Origin: Bacteroidota bacterium
Lineage (GTDB): Bacteria; Bacteroidota; Bacteroidia; B-17B0; Aurantibacillaceae
Assembly: GCA_016185125.1 (NCBI GenBank)
Contig: JACPOC010000044.1
Coordinates: 31,204 to 95,203, forward strand
Reading direction: 5' to 3'
DNA: 64,000 nt
The notes under the pieces: model-generated
Seen by the model: the letters and a program-made list of their open reading frames with translations, nothing else
Told to the model about the DNA's origin: nothing
Database searches by the model: none
Translations under genes and position numbers: made by a program
In this document: positions 37,796 through 47,179 of the stretch, one piece after another
Position numbering within the stretch: the stretch's first letter is position 1
Layout: each line of letters opens with the position of its first letter

Positions 37796-40450
37796 ATGTT
37801 GGTTAAAAGGTTATTATATTTTATCGGGGCCTTGGCCATTTTAACTTCTTGCAGTACCAAGCGCAATACCGTGGTAAGCCGCGCCTATCATAACATCACG
37901 GCACGTTATAATGGTTATTATTACTCCAATCTTAATATTGAAGAAGGTATTTACAAGATCAACCGAAACAATAAGGATAATTTTGATAAAATTTTGCCCG
38001 TTTTTGTTTATCCCACGCAGGAAAAAGCCAAAAATACCTTTGCCGAATTTGATAAAGCTATTAAAAAATCTTCCCTCTGCATTCAAAAACATGCTATTAA
38101 AGATAAGGCCGGCAACGAAATTCCATCGGCAGGCAAATGGATTGATAATAACTGGATTAACATAGGTATTTCGCATTTTTATAAGCGCGAGTTTTTTAGC
38201 GGATTAGAATCTTTTGAATACGTGGCCAGAACCTACACCAAATCAAAAGATAAATACACGGCCATGGTCTGGATGATAAAAGCTAATAACGAAGTTGGCG
38301 CCGTTAGCAGCTCTGAACCCATTATCAGCTTTCTTAAAAACGAAAAAAAACTTCCTGCCAAAATAAAAAATCAACTTCCTGCTCTGCAAGCCGATTATTA
38401 CATGCGTCGCGGGCAGTATTCCGAAGCTGCCGCCAAACTGATGGAAGCCAGCCGAAACAGCAATATTTTTACCGGAATTAGTAAAGATAAACGGGCTCGT
38501 TACTCCTTTATTATTGCTCAATTGTTTGAAGAGCAGAAAGAGAATAAAAGAGCGCTTCAATATTATAAACGCACCATTAAGCTAAGGCCAAATTACGATA
38601 TGGTTTTTTACAGCAAAATAAAAATGGCCCGCCTCTTGGATGTAAAACGTAATAATTCAGAAAAAACAAAAAAAGATCTTATAAAAATGTCGCGCGAATT
38701 TAAAAACAGCGATTACTACGATGTTATTTTTTACACCCTTGGCGAAATTGAAGAAAAAGAACGCAATACCGATAAAGCCATTTATTATTTTAAGCGTTCG
38801 GTGCAAACCAGTACCATTAATGTAAGTCAAAAAGCCCTCTCTTATTTAAAATTGGGGGAGATAAACTTTGATTTAGCAAATTATCCGCCTGCCGAGGCTT
38901 ATTACGATAGCGCAGTGGTTACTTTACCTAAAGAACATCCCAACTACAATAACATTCTGCTTCGCCAAAAAACCCTTGAATCGCTTATAACTCATATTCA
39001 AACCATTAAAACAGAAGATAGTTTGCAGCGCATTGCACGCATGAGCGAAGGCGAGCGAAATGCGTTTATTGATAAAATAATAGCCAACATTGAAAAAGAG
39101 GAAGAGCGTAAATTAAAAGAAAAAGAAGCCATTGTAAAAAATAACAGTTTGCCCGGCGCCCAAATAACTCCTATAGCCTCCAATATTATCACCGATCCTG
39201 CACAGGGCGCCTTATTTTATTTTTACAATCCCAATGTGGTTTCATTTGGGGTTGCCGATTTTCAAAAAAAATGGGGTACCCGTAAGTTTGAAGATAACTG
39301 GCGCCGCTCTAATAAAGCCACCGTTATTGAAAATTTTAAAAACCCCGGCAGCGATACCACTAACGGAAAAGCAGTAACAACTGCAAAAACGCCAAAAAAT
39401 AAACGCGAAGATTACATGAAAAATTTGCCGTTTAATGATTCCTTAATTACAAAAAGCAATGCAAAAATTATTGATGCTTATTATTTAATGGGCTCCATTT
39501 ATAAAGAAGAATTAAACAATACCAAAAAAGCCGAGATTGCTTTTGAAGAACTCAATCAACGCTTTCCTGCCAATAAATACCTGGTAAACAATTATTATGT
39601 GCTTTACAGAATGTATTTTGCCGATAAAAACAAAGAAAAATCGGATTATTACCGCGATAAGCTTTTACAGGATTTTCCGGAAAGTGAATTTGCCTTATTA
39701 ATTAAAAACCCAAATTACGCCGAAGAATTAAACGCCAAAAAAAGCGAAGTGGAAGCCTTTTATTCTACCGCTTACCAAGCCTACATTGAAACTAATTACC
39801 GCGAAGCCATTAGCTTGAGTAACAAAGGCATAAAAAAATTCGGAAAAAACGAATTTTTGCCCAAATTTGAATTTATTAAAGCCATGAGCGTAGGAAAAAC
39901 AGTAGGAGTTGATTCGATGGAAGTAGAACTTAAATTACTGGTAGGCCGTTATCCTAAATCAGATGTTGCCCCCCTGGCTTTTGATATATTGGAATCTATT
40001 AAAAAGCAAAAACACCCTGAACTTTATTTAAAATCGGGCGAAATTAAAATAAATCCCGATACGTTTAATGTAAAAATGGATAGCGAGCATTTTATTATTG
40101 CCATTGTGCCCGATGAACCTAAAGTAGCCGATGCCTTTAAAACCAATTTAGATGCTTTTGCCGCTAAATATTACAGCTCCAAACAATTTAATTTAACAAG
40201 CAGTTTATTTGGCGATAAAAAGCAACTCGTTATCTTAAAATCGTTTACCAAAGCCTCCGAAGCTATTGGTTTTTATGATTATTTAATGAACGATAAAGAT
40301 GTTTTTAAGGGCGATGTTAAAAAGGAACTTATTGATATTTACGCAATTAGCGTAGATAACTTACCCATTTTGTTTAAAAAGAAAAATCCGCAAGCCTATA
40401 AACAGTTTTTCGACGACCATTATAAAAACCTGGGCAACGAGCCTAAATAA
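37796..40450 (+). CDS. porW: Type IX secretion / gliding motility lipoprotein PorW (SprE)
   Basis: The lipoprotein signal ALAILTSCSTKRNT (Cys19) is followed by SRAYHNITARYNGYYY, the typical start of SprE/PorW. A long TPR-like solenoid comes next (about 140-400 and 560-700, for example RALQYYKRTIKLRPNYDMVF), then a basic middle region and a C-terminal domain. PorW is needed for T9SS function and helps link the PorK/N ring to the translocon. The 884-residue length fits. It fits with the sorting-tail proteins at the left edge and porD at 58.2 kb. A bactofilin gene follows 38 bases later. Confidence 0.9.
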   Translation: MLVKRLLYFIGALAILTSCSTKRNTVVSRAYHNITARYNGYYYSNLNIEEGIYKINRNNKDNFDKILPVFVYPTQEKAKNTFAEFDKAIKKSSLCIQKHAIKDKAGNEIPSAGKWIDNNWINIGISHFYKREFFSGLESFEYVARTYTKSKDKYTAMVWMIKANNEVGAVSSSEPIISFLKNEKKLPAKIKNQLPALQADYYMRRGQYSEAAAKLMEASRNSNIFTGISKDKRARYSFIIAQLFEEQKENKRALQYYKRTIKLRPNYDMVFYSKIKMARLLDVKRNNSEKTKKDLIKMSREFKNSDYYDVIFYTLGEIEEKERNTDKAIYYFKRSVQTSTINVSQKALSYLKLGEINFDLANYPPAEAYYDSAVVTLPKEHPNYNNILLRQKTLESLITHIQTIKTEDSLQRIARMSEGERNAFIDKIIANIEKEEERKLKEKEAIVKNNSLPGAQITPIASNIITDPAQGALFYFYNPNVVSFGVADFQKKWGTRKFEDNWRRSNKATVIENFKNPGSDTTNGKAVTTAKTPKNKREDYMKNLPFNDSLITKSNAKIIDAYYLMGSIYKEELNNTKKAEIAFEELNQRFPANKYLVNNYYVLYRMYFADKNKEKSDYYRDKLLQDFPESEFALLIKNPNYAEELNAKKSEVEAFYSTAYQAYIETNYREAISLSNKGIKKFGKNEFLPKFEFIKAMSVGKTVGVDSMEVELKLLVGRYPKSDVAPLAFDILESIKKQKHPELYLKSGEIKINPDTFNVKMDSEHFIIAIVPDEPKVADAFKTNLDAFAAKYYSSKQFNLTSSLFGDKKQLVILKSFTKASEAIGFYDYLMNDKDVFKGDVKKELIDIYAISVDNLPILFKKKNPQAYKQFFDDHYKNLGNEPK

Positions 40451-40488
40451 TTAATTTAAATTGATTAACTTTATTTAAAATTATAAAT

Positions 40489-40899
40489 ATGTTTGGAACG
40501 AGCGCAAGCAAAAATCAATCAGTTGAAGCAGGTTCGGTTAACTTAATTGGTTCCGGAACCAAAATTATTGGCGATATTCACTCTAACGGAGATGTGAGAA
40601 TTGACGGCAACTTAGTTGGAAATTTAACCACTTCAGGCAAATTTGTATTAGGCCCCGAAGGCTTGGTAGAAGGCCATGTAAGCTGTAAAAATGCCGATCT
40701 CAGTGGCGAAATAAAAGGCTCTGTTAACGTGGGCGAAACCCTTTTACTAAAAACAACCGCAAAAATAAACGGCGATATCATTACCGGTAAATTGGCCATT
40801 GAGCCCGGCGCAACCTTTACCGGAACCTGCAACATGGGCGCCAAAGTTAAAAACATGCCCAAAGCCTCTCCCGCGGTAAATGCAGCCCAAACAGCCTAA
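40489..40899 (+). CDS. Bactofilin (polymer-forming cytoskeletal protein)
   Basis: The 136-residue product has a beta-helix core: NLIGSGTKIIGDIHSNGDVR, IDGNLVGNLTTSGKFVLGP, GLVEGHVSCKNADLSGEIKG, INGDIITGKLAIEPGATFTG. These are the repeated strands of the bactofilin (DUF583) fold, which polymerises without nucleotide. Its 3' end overlaps the atpZ start by 20 bases. The order porW-bactofilin-atpZ is seen in other Bacteroidota. Confidence 0.94.
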   Translation: MFGTSASKNQSVEAGSVNLIGSGTKIIGDIHSNGDVRIDGNLVGNLTTSGKFVLGPEGLVEGHVSCKNADLSGEIKGSVNVGETLLLKTTAKINGDIITGKLAIEPGATFTGTCNMGAKVKNMPKASPAVNAAQTA

Positions 40900-41089
40900 T
40901 CCTTTTTTAAAATACAGTAACCTGGCGCTTCAAATGGGAGTAACCATTGGCCTTGGAGCCTGGGGTGGAAATAAACTGGACCAACATTATAAAAACTCTA
41001 CCCCTGTTTTTACCATCGTGTTAAGCCTGTTAGGAATTGCCGCAGCTTTGTATTTGGTGTTAAAAGATTTTATAAAACCCCAAAAATAA
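40880..41089 (+). CDS. AtpZ/AtpI-family small membrane protein
   Basis: The 69-residue product has two transmembrane helices: LALQMGVTIGLGAWGGNKLDQ and TPVFTIVLSLLGIAAALYLV. The GxWxGxxLD loop is typical of AtpZ (F0F1-ATPase-associated gene 1). The family sits at the head of ATP synthase operons and is proposed to assist assembly or Mg/Ca transport. Here the following genes are one more small membrane protein and a C1 peptidase, with no atpB. Confidence 0.85.
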   Translation: MQPKQPNPFLKYSNLALQMGVTIGLGAWGGNKLDQHYKNSTPVFTIVLSLLGIAAALYLVLKDFIKPQK

Positions 41090-41467
41090 ATGTTTTTAAA
41101 AGGTATAGCCACCGTTCTTATTTGTACCTTTTTGGCTACTCTTCTTTCTTTGCTCATTAATAAGTTTACCGGCTTTTATTCAAGCAATTGGTGGCTCAGT
41201 TTATTCATTTTTATTGGATTGTTTTTTACCCTTAATTTGTTTTATAACATTAAAACCGATTTTAAATCTTACACCAATTTAATTCTCGCAACCATTTCAG
41301 TAAAGCTCTTTATCTTATTGATAATCATATTCTTATACTCTCTTTTTGACAAAGCCGGATTGCTGCGTTTTTTTGTGCATTTTAGCATTCATTACATTTT
41401 ATTTACCGTTTTTGAAATCAGATATTTACTTCAACTAGTTAAAAACAAACACACAAATCCTTCATGA
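41090..41467 (+). CDS. AtpI-like hypothetical membrane protein
   Basis: It has four predicted transmembrane helices in 125 residues (IATVLICTFLATLLSLLI, WWLSLFIFIGLFFTLNLF, LILATISVKLFILLIIIFL, FVHFSIHYILFTVFEIRY). It starts directly after the atpZ stop (TAA then ATG) and overlaps the peptidase gene by four bases. Position and topology match the AtpI-like gene between atpZ and atpB in Bacteroidota; sequence conservation in this group is low, so the name is by context. Confidence 0.7.
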   Translation: MFLKGIATVLICTFLATLLSLLINKFTGFYSSNWWLSLFIFIGLFFTLNLFYNIKTDFKSYTNLILATISVKLFILLIIIFLYSLFDKAGLLRFFVHFSIHYILFTVFEIRYLLQLVKNKHTNPS

Positions 41468-42609
41468 AAACACACGTAATTTTAGCGCTTTTTTTTGCCT
41501 CTTTCACCCTTTTAGCCCAAGAAAAAACCAATAAAAAAGGCAGTGATTATAAATTCACCACCCTCAAAAATTTAGATGCCACCCAGGTTCAAAACCAAAA
41601 CACCAGTTCAACCTGTTGGTCGTTCTCCACTCTTTCGTTTTTAGAAAGCGAATTAATTCGTTTAGGAAAAGGCAAAGATTTTAATTTAAGCGAAATGTTT
41701 GTAGCCCGAAAATCTTACGCCCTAAAAGCGGATAATTACATTCGTATGCACGGACGAACCAATTTTGGCGAAGGCGGCGGCTTTGCCGATGCCATAAGCG
41801 TTATTAAAAAATACGGAATAGTGCCCGAAGAAGTTTACACCGGTAAAAAAGAGGCCGATGCCCCGCACAACCACAAAATGCTGGAAACCACTTTAAAAAA
41901 CATTCTTCACCCGGTTGCGTTAGACGAAACTCAAAAAATAGATTTCGCGTTTTTACACAATTCGGTAGAAGCTGTTTGTGATGAATATTTAGGAAAAACT
42001 CCCGAAAAATTTCAATACAAAGGAAAAGAGTATACTCCAAAAACTTATGCCGAGGCCACAGGAATAAATCCTGACGATTATGTGTTTTTAACCTCATTTA
42101 CACACCATCCTTTTTACACCCAATTTGTTTTGGAAGTGCCTGATAATTGGAATTGGGAATTAATGCACAACATCCCTTTAAACGATTTGCAGGAAGTAAT
42201 GGTAAACGCCATTAACACCGGTTACACCTTTGCCTGGGCGGCCGATGTAAGCGAAAAAGGTTTTATGTATAAAGATGGCTTGGCCATTGTTCCGGAGCCG
42301 GGAACAAGTTTAAATGATGCTTCCACCAAACCTGTTAATCAGTTGAAGATCACTCAAGAAGCCCGTCAAAAAGCTTTTGATAATTTTGAAACGCAAGACG
42401 ATCATGGAATGCACATTGTGGGCACTTCAAAAGACCAAAACGGTACTTTATATTACACCGTAAAAAACAGTTGGGGAAAAGAAACCAATCAATGCGACGG
42501 ATATTTTTATGCCAGCGAAAGCTATGTGCTTTATAAAACAACCAGTATAATGGTTCACAAAAAAGCCCTGCCGGCAGCTATGGCTAAAAAGTTGGGCATT
42601 ATCTTATAG
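41464..42609 (+). CDS. C1-family cysteine peptidase (aminopeptidase C / bleomycin hydrolase-like)
   Basis: A signal peptide (ILALFFASFTLLAQ) is followed by the papain-like active site QNQNTSSTCWSFSTLSFLES (catalytic Cys51), His in QDDHGMHIVGTSKD and Asn in YYTVKNSWGKE. Exported PepC-like peptidases are typical of Bacteroidota. The start overlaps the AtpI-like gene stop by four bases (ATGA), an unusual place for a peptidase. Confidence 0.92.
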   Translation: MKTHVILALFFASFTLLAQEKTNKKGSDYKFTTLKNLDATQVQNQNTSSTCWSFSTLSFLESELIRLGKGKDFNLSEMFVARKSYALKADNYIRMHGRTNFGEGGGFADAISVIKKYGIVPEEVYTGKKEADAPHNHKMLETTLKNILHPVALDETQKIDFAFLHNSVEAVCDEYLGKTPEKFQYKGKEYTPKTYAEATGINPDDYVFLTSFTHHPFYTQFVLEVPDNWNWELMHNIPLNDLQEVMVNAINTGYTFAWAADVSEKGFMYKDGLAIVPEPGTSLNDASTKPVNQLKITQEARQKAFDNFETQDDHGMHIVGTSKDQNGTLYYTVKNSWGKETNQCDGYFYASESYVLYKTTSIMVHKKALPAAMAKKLGIIL

Positions 42610-42739
42610 TATATTATTGATTTTCAATATATTGCATAAAGTTAGTTTACTTCTTTATTTAAAGCCTTTTTTAAAATTTGTTAAAACACCCAACGGGTGC
42701 ATAAGCAACAGCGTATATATAGTTAAGAGCCATAAAGTT

Positions 42740-42755
42740 TAGCACGCTTTTTGCA
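42740..42755 (+). promoter_or_regulatory. Candidate sigma-54 promoter (TAGCACG-N4-TTGCA)
   Basis: It matches the -24/-12 consensus TGGCACG-N4-TTGCA with one mismatch and exact spacing. It lies 32 bases before the LON-domain gene start, giving a leader of about 21 bases. Confidence 0.5.
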
Positions 42756-42787
42756 ATTATCTTAATGAGGTTAAAAAATTAGAACTC

Positions 42788-43381
42788 ATGAATATACGCC
42801 AATTAACAATTCCAATGTTGCCATTAGGTTTGGTGTTATTACCGGGCGAAACCACCAAGCTGCACATTTACGAAGAAAGGTATAAGCAACTTATAAATGA
42901 GTGCATGAACAATCACGCTTCCTTTGGCATTCCTTATATGGAAAAAGGTGCTATTACTGGTTACGGTTGCGAGGTGAAAATAAAACGCATTTTAAAAACC
43001 TACGATCATGGCGAAATGGATATTTTAATTGAAGGAAGCAACCTGTTTAAATTAATAGAATATTCAAAAGTATTAACTCCAAAACTTTATGGTGCGGCTA
43101 TGGTGGAATACATTAACATTGATCAAAAAATACAGTTAAATAATTTGCAGGACGCTATTGTAAACTATTTTGGCTCTATACAAAATCAGTTTATGGATTA
43201 TGATACCGTGGCAGGCTTAACGGTTTATAACATTGCTTCATCGCTTCAATTAACACATCCCGAAAAATTTAAACTTATTTCGGCAAGCAACCAACAACTG
43301 CATTTGCTCAATCAAATTAAGTTCATTAACCACATCATCAACACCGAACAACAAATAAAAGATAAGTTTATTGATAATTGA
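42788..43381 (+). CDS. LON substrate-binding-domain protein (no ATPase or protease)
   Basis: The 197-residue product is a stand-alone LON N-terminal domain: LTIPMLPLGLVLLPGETTKL, HIYEERYKQLINECM, FGIPYMEK, GCEVKIKRILKTYDHGEMDILIEG. It lacks the AAA+ and peptidase parts of Lon. Such proteins are of unknown function and could compete with or present substrates to Lon, whose gene lies at 21.8 kb. The gene is alone and behind a sigma-54-like promoter. Confidence 0.88.
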   Translation: MNIRQLTIPMLPLGLVLLPGETTKLHIYEERYKQLINECMNNHASFGIPYMEKGAITGYGCEVKIKRILKTYDHGEMDILIEGSNLFKLIEYSKVLTPKLYGAAMVEYINIDQKIQLNNLQDAIVNYFGSIQNQFMDYDTVAGLTVYNIASSLQLTHPEKFKLISASNQQLHLLNQIKFINHIINTEQQIKDKFIDN

Positions 43382-43784
43382 TTCAAGGCCGTTAAAATAA
43401 AACCGTTATTGCGAGCCTCTTGGCCACATGTACTGAGTTAATCGAAAGTAACCAATCCTTCTCAGAGCTTTATCCCAAATTTATTATTGTACAATTTATA
43501 TCTCACAATGGGAAAAATTTCCGCGCCCATTATTTTATCATCTAAGGGTTTTCAAGGATAAAATTTTACAATCATCTGCAAGGATTTTCCTAAAAAAAAA
43601 TCTAAACGTTAAATGTTTAATTATAATTGGCCGCAAGGGCTACATTACGACTAAATTGACAGAATTACCCATAAAATAGCATTTATGGCATATTAATTTA
43701 GCCTTTAAAATTAACTCTGTTTGAATCAAATTAATATTCCGTCCCAACTTTAATAACCATTAAAACTCAAACAGTTTTATTTAA
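43382..43784. other. Intergenic region with REP-like remnant and palindrome
   Basis: No gene was seen in these 403 bases. CCGTTATTGCGAG at 43403-43415 resembles one arm of the repeat at 47022-47105. TAAACGTTAAATGTTTA (about 43608-43624) is an interrupted palindrome. The remainder is AT-rich leader DNA of the histidine kinase gene. Confidence 0.5.
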
Positions 43785-46700
43785 ATGAAAAATTTCATTC
43801 TAATAAAATGGTTTAGGAATATACCTATCGCAAAAAAATTATTCTTTACCGTAGCGTTTATGACTGGCTTTTTTGTTATTGAAATGCTTTGTCTGTTTTT
43901 TGTTATTAATACACTTTCTTCGGCAAGAGCTTATATAGGAGCCGAAGGTTTATGGACAAAAGCTCATAAAGATGGCGTTAATGAATTAGAAAAATACGGT
44001 GCCACCCGAAATGAAATTCATTATCAACGCTTTCAGGAGTACATGAAAATTCCTTTAGGCGTAAAAAAAGCTCGGCTTCAATTGCAAAAACACAATCCTG
44101 ATGAGCGGATAGCCCGTCAGGGATTTTTAGAAGGCAAAAATCATCCGGAAGATATTGAGGGAATGGTGAATGTGTTCCTCCGCTTTCACTCCCTCAGCTT
44201 TTTCAAAAACGCCATAGCCATGTGGGCTTCCGCCGATAACTCTATTGAAAAATTAATTCAATTAGCAAACGCGCTTCATGCCCAAATTAACTCCCCCGTT
44301 GCATCCGAAGTTAAAATTAAAGATCTGCTTCATCATATAGAATTGGTTAATGTTCAACTCACCAACATTCAAAATCAATTTTCTTTTACATTGGGCAACG
44401 GTGCCCGCTGGTTAGAAAACATGATTATGAGCCTCTTCTTTTTTATGGCTTTAACCATTGTGGCCATTCGCTTATTTATAACCGTTTCCATTGCTAAGGG
44501 AATATCTAACGACCTTAATGAAATAATAATTTCAGCAAAAAAAATAGCTAAAGGAGATTTTAGCAGGCGGGCCAAATCTCATTCAAAAGATGAAATAGGC
44601 GAGCTGGTGCATTCCTTTAATAAAATGACGGATGAATTAGAAAGTAATATTAATGAATTAAAACTATCAGAAAAAAAAGTAAGAGCCAGCGAAAGGGCTC
44701 TTGCCGAAGCTCAACGCCTTTGCCATATTGGAAGCTGGGAATGGGACTTAGTAACTAATAAAATTACCTGGTCGGATGAACTTTACCGCATTTTTGGTTT
44801 ACATCATCACGAATTTAAAGGAACCTATAAATCCTTTATTGAACATGTGCACCCCGATGATTTAGAGTATGTTAAATCAATAGTAGAAACAGCCGACACT
44901 CAAAAAAAAGGCATTAATTATGTACACCGCATTATTCGCAAAAACGATGGAGCCGTTAGAGTAGTAAATGGCCGTGGCCGAGCAATATTTGAAAATGGCA
45001 TAACCGTAAAATTTATGGGTACCGCCCAAGATATAACCGAAAAAGAACATGCCGAAGAAAAAATAAGAAAAAGCCAGGCCGCCTTATTAGAAGCGCAGCA
45101 TCTGGCACATTTAGGAAGCTGGGAATGGTCGGTAAATACAAATAAAGTTTTATGGTCGGATGAGTTATACCGTATTTATGGTTTAGATCCTCACGAATTT
45201 GATGCCACTTACCAAGCCTTTTTAGAATGCGTATATCCTGAGGATAAGCAATACGTTGATCAATTAATTAAAGATGCCGGCAAAAAAAAGAAGCCACTCG
45301 ATTATTTTCATCGCATTATTCGCAAAAGAGACGGAAAGATAAGAATGCTGCAATGTTATGGAAGAGCCCTGCTTAACGAAAAAGGAGAATTGGTTAAAAT
45401 TACAGGAACCGCGCAGGATGTAACCGAAGCCAAACAAAACGAAGACCGTATTAAACAATTATCATTAATAGCCAGCGAATCAAAAAATGGAATTTTAGTG
45501 CTTGATAAATATGGTAAAGTAGAATGGGTAAACGATGGTTTTGTAAACCTCTCTGGATATACTTCCGAAGATTTAATTGGCACATCCGCCGAAATTTTAC
45601 GAAAAGGAGAAGCAACCGGTCATAAACCCGGCACTACCACCTACGAAACTCTTCTGCGCGAAAAAAAACCTGTTATTTATGAAGCCGAAAATTATACCAA
45701 AGACGGTCATAAATACTGGGCGCAAACAACTCTATCTCCTTTGCTGGATGAAAATGGCAACATTCATAAAATTATAGCCATTGATTCAGACATTACTAAA
45801 TTAAAGCAAACCGAAAAAGAATTAATTAACGCCAAAGAAAAAGCCGAACAATCTAAAAAAATTAAAGAAGAGTTTCTGGCAAACATGAGTCACGAAATAC
45901 GAACACCCATGAATGGCATTATTGGCTTTGCGCGTTTACTCGAAGATTCTCCTTTAACCGAATCACAAAAAGAATACCTGAGCGCCATTAAAACTTCGGG
46001 CTCTAACTTGTTGGTTATTATAAATGAAATTCTTGATTTTTCTAAACTCGAAGCAGGTAAAGTTGTGTTTGAAGAACGGATGATTGATTTGTACAGTTGC
46101 ATCGAATCTAATTTACAAATGCTGCAGCCTAAAGTGGAAGATAAAAATATAAAATTAAAGGCCCACTTTGATAAGGATATTCCCCACATTGTTTTAGGCG
46201 ATCAGGTAAGATTAAGCCAAGTGCTTATCAACCTAATTTCAAACGCTATTAAGTTTACCCGGGAAGGCGAAATTTGCGTGAGTGCCCGCTTATTAAACCA
46301 AAACCAAGAATGCGCCGAAATTGAATTTTGTGTACACGACACCGGTATTGGCATTCCCGAAAAAAAACTGGGACTCATCTTCGAAAGCTTTTCGCAAGCC
46401 AGCAGCAACACCACGCGTAAATACGGCGGCACCGGGCTTGGATTAACAATTTCAAAAAAACTAATAGAATTGCAGGGCGGCCATATTGAAGTTAAAAGCC
46501 AAGTAAATAAAGGAAGCGATTTTATATTTACCCTGAAATTTAAAAAATTCCTGGATTCGGAATGCGACGAGGGTGCTAAAGAAGGTAAAAAAGTGGAATT
46601 TAAATCGCTCAAAAAAATAAAAATTTTATTGGTTGAAGATAACAAGCTCAATCAACTGTTAGCCAGCCGGGTTTTAGAAAACTGGCACACCAAGCCCGAT

Positions 46701-46979
46701 ATTGCTTCCAACGGTAAAATTGCCATTAAAAAGATAGAAGAAGGCCAATACGACCTTATTCTTATGGATATTCAAATGCCAGAAATGGATGGTTATGAAG
46801 CTACCATTTATATCCGCAAAAACATTTCAAAGGAGCTGCCTATAATTGCCATGACGGCCAATGCCATGGTTGGCGAAAAAGAAAAATGTTTACAAGCAGG
46901 CTTAAACGATTGCATATCCAAACCTTTTGATCTTAACGAGCTTTATTCAAAAATTATTCAGTACACCCACGCGGCATAA
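43785..46979 (+). CDS. Hybrid sensor histidine kinase with HAMP, three PAS, kinase core and receiver
   Basis: Two transmembrane helices (20-42 and 212-233) enclose a periplasmic sensor region. HAMP (about 235-295) is followed by PAS1 (305-425), PAS2 (430-550) and PAS3 (560-680). The dimerisation domain has phosphoacceptor His703 in NMSHEIRTPMNGI. The ATPase has NLISNAIKF, DTGIGIPEK and GGTGLGLTISKK. A C-terminal receiver has Asp995 in LILMDIQMPEMDGYEA and the Lys in SKPFD. No separate response regulator gene is adjacent; output probably goes through phosphorelay. PAS1 and PAS2 are clearly duplicates of each other. Confidence 0.95.
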   Translation: MKNFILIKWFRNIPIAKKLFFTVAFMTGFFVIEMLCLFFVINTLSSARAYIGAEGLWTKAHKDGVNELEKYGATRNEIHYQRFQEYMKIPLGVKKARLQLQKHNPDERIARQGFLEGKNHPEDIEGMVNVFLRFHSLSFFKNAIAMWASADNSIEKLIQLANALHAQINSPVASEVKIKDLLHHIELVNVQLTNIQNQFSFTLGNGARWLENMIMSLFFFMALTIVAIRLFITVSIAKGISNDLNEIIISAKKIAKGDFSRRAKSHSKDEIGELVHSFNKMTDELESNINELKLSEKKVRASERALAEAQRLCHIGSWEWDLVTNKITWSDELYRIFGLHHHEFKGTYKSFIEHVHPDDLEYVKSIVETADTQKKGINYVHRIIRKNDGAVRVVNGRGRAIFENGITVKFMGTAQDITEKEHAEEKIRKSQAALLEAQHLAHLGSWEWSVNTNKVLWSDELYRIYGLDPHEFDATYQAFLECVYPEDKQYVDQLIKDAGKKKKPLDYFHRIIRKRDGKIRMLQCYGRALLNEKGELVKITGTAQDVTEAKQNEDRIKQLSLIASESKNGILVLDKYGKVEWVNDGFVNLSGYTSEDLIGTSAEILRKGEATGHKPGTTTYETLLREKKPVIYEAENYTKDGHKYWAQTTLSPLLDENGNIHKIIAIDSDITKLKQTEKELINAKEKAEQSKKIKEEFLANMSHEIRTPMNGIIGFARLLEDSPLTESQKEYLSAIKTSGSNLLVIINEILDFSKLEAGKVVFEERMIDLYSCIESNLQMLQPKVEDKNIKLKAHFDKDIPHIVLGDQVRLSQVLINLISNAIKFTREGEICVSARLLNQNQECAEIEFCVHDTGIGIPEKKLGLIFESFSQASSNTTRKYGGTGLGLTISKKLIELQGGHIEVKSQVNKGSDFIFTLKFKKFLDSECDEGAKEGKKVEFKSLKKIKILLVEDNKLNQLLASRVLENWHTKPDIASNGKIAIKKIEEGQYDLILMDIQMPEMDGYEATIYIRKNISKELPIIAMTANAMVGEKEKCLQAGLNDCISKPFDLNELYSKIIQYTHAA

Positions 46980-47021
46980 ATCGTTGCCTTTTCGCGTATG
47001 CAAGCAATGAAGCTCCTCGAA

Positions 47022-47105
47022 AGATTGCTTCGCGAAAATACTCGCATTAACGTTTCAAAGCTTAACACGTTCGTCTTTGCGAGGGCAATTCACCGAAGCG
47101 ATCTC
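47022..47105. repeat. Inverted REP-like repeat (CGTnnTTGCGAG ... GAAGCGATCTC)
   Basis: The left arm (47022-47052), reversed, reads CGTTAATGCGAG ... GAAGCAATCT. The right arm (47072-47105) reads CGTCTTTGCGAG ... GAAGCGATCTC. The arms are head-to-head and could fold as one long stem after the kinase gene. It accounts for a short ORF (46998-47183) that is not a gene. Confidence 0.6.
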
Positions 47106-47179
47106 AGGATAATATTTCGCAATAACCCTTGGGGAAAAGAAACTATTAAACGGGTTAATTTACTCCTTACTTCACTATT

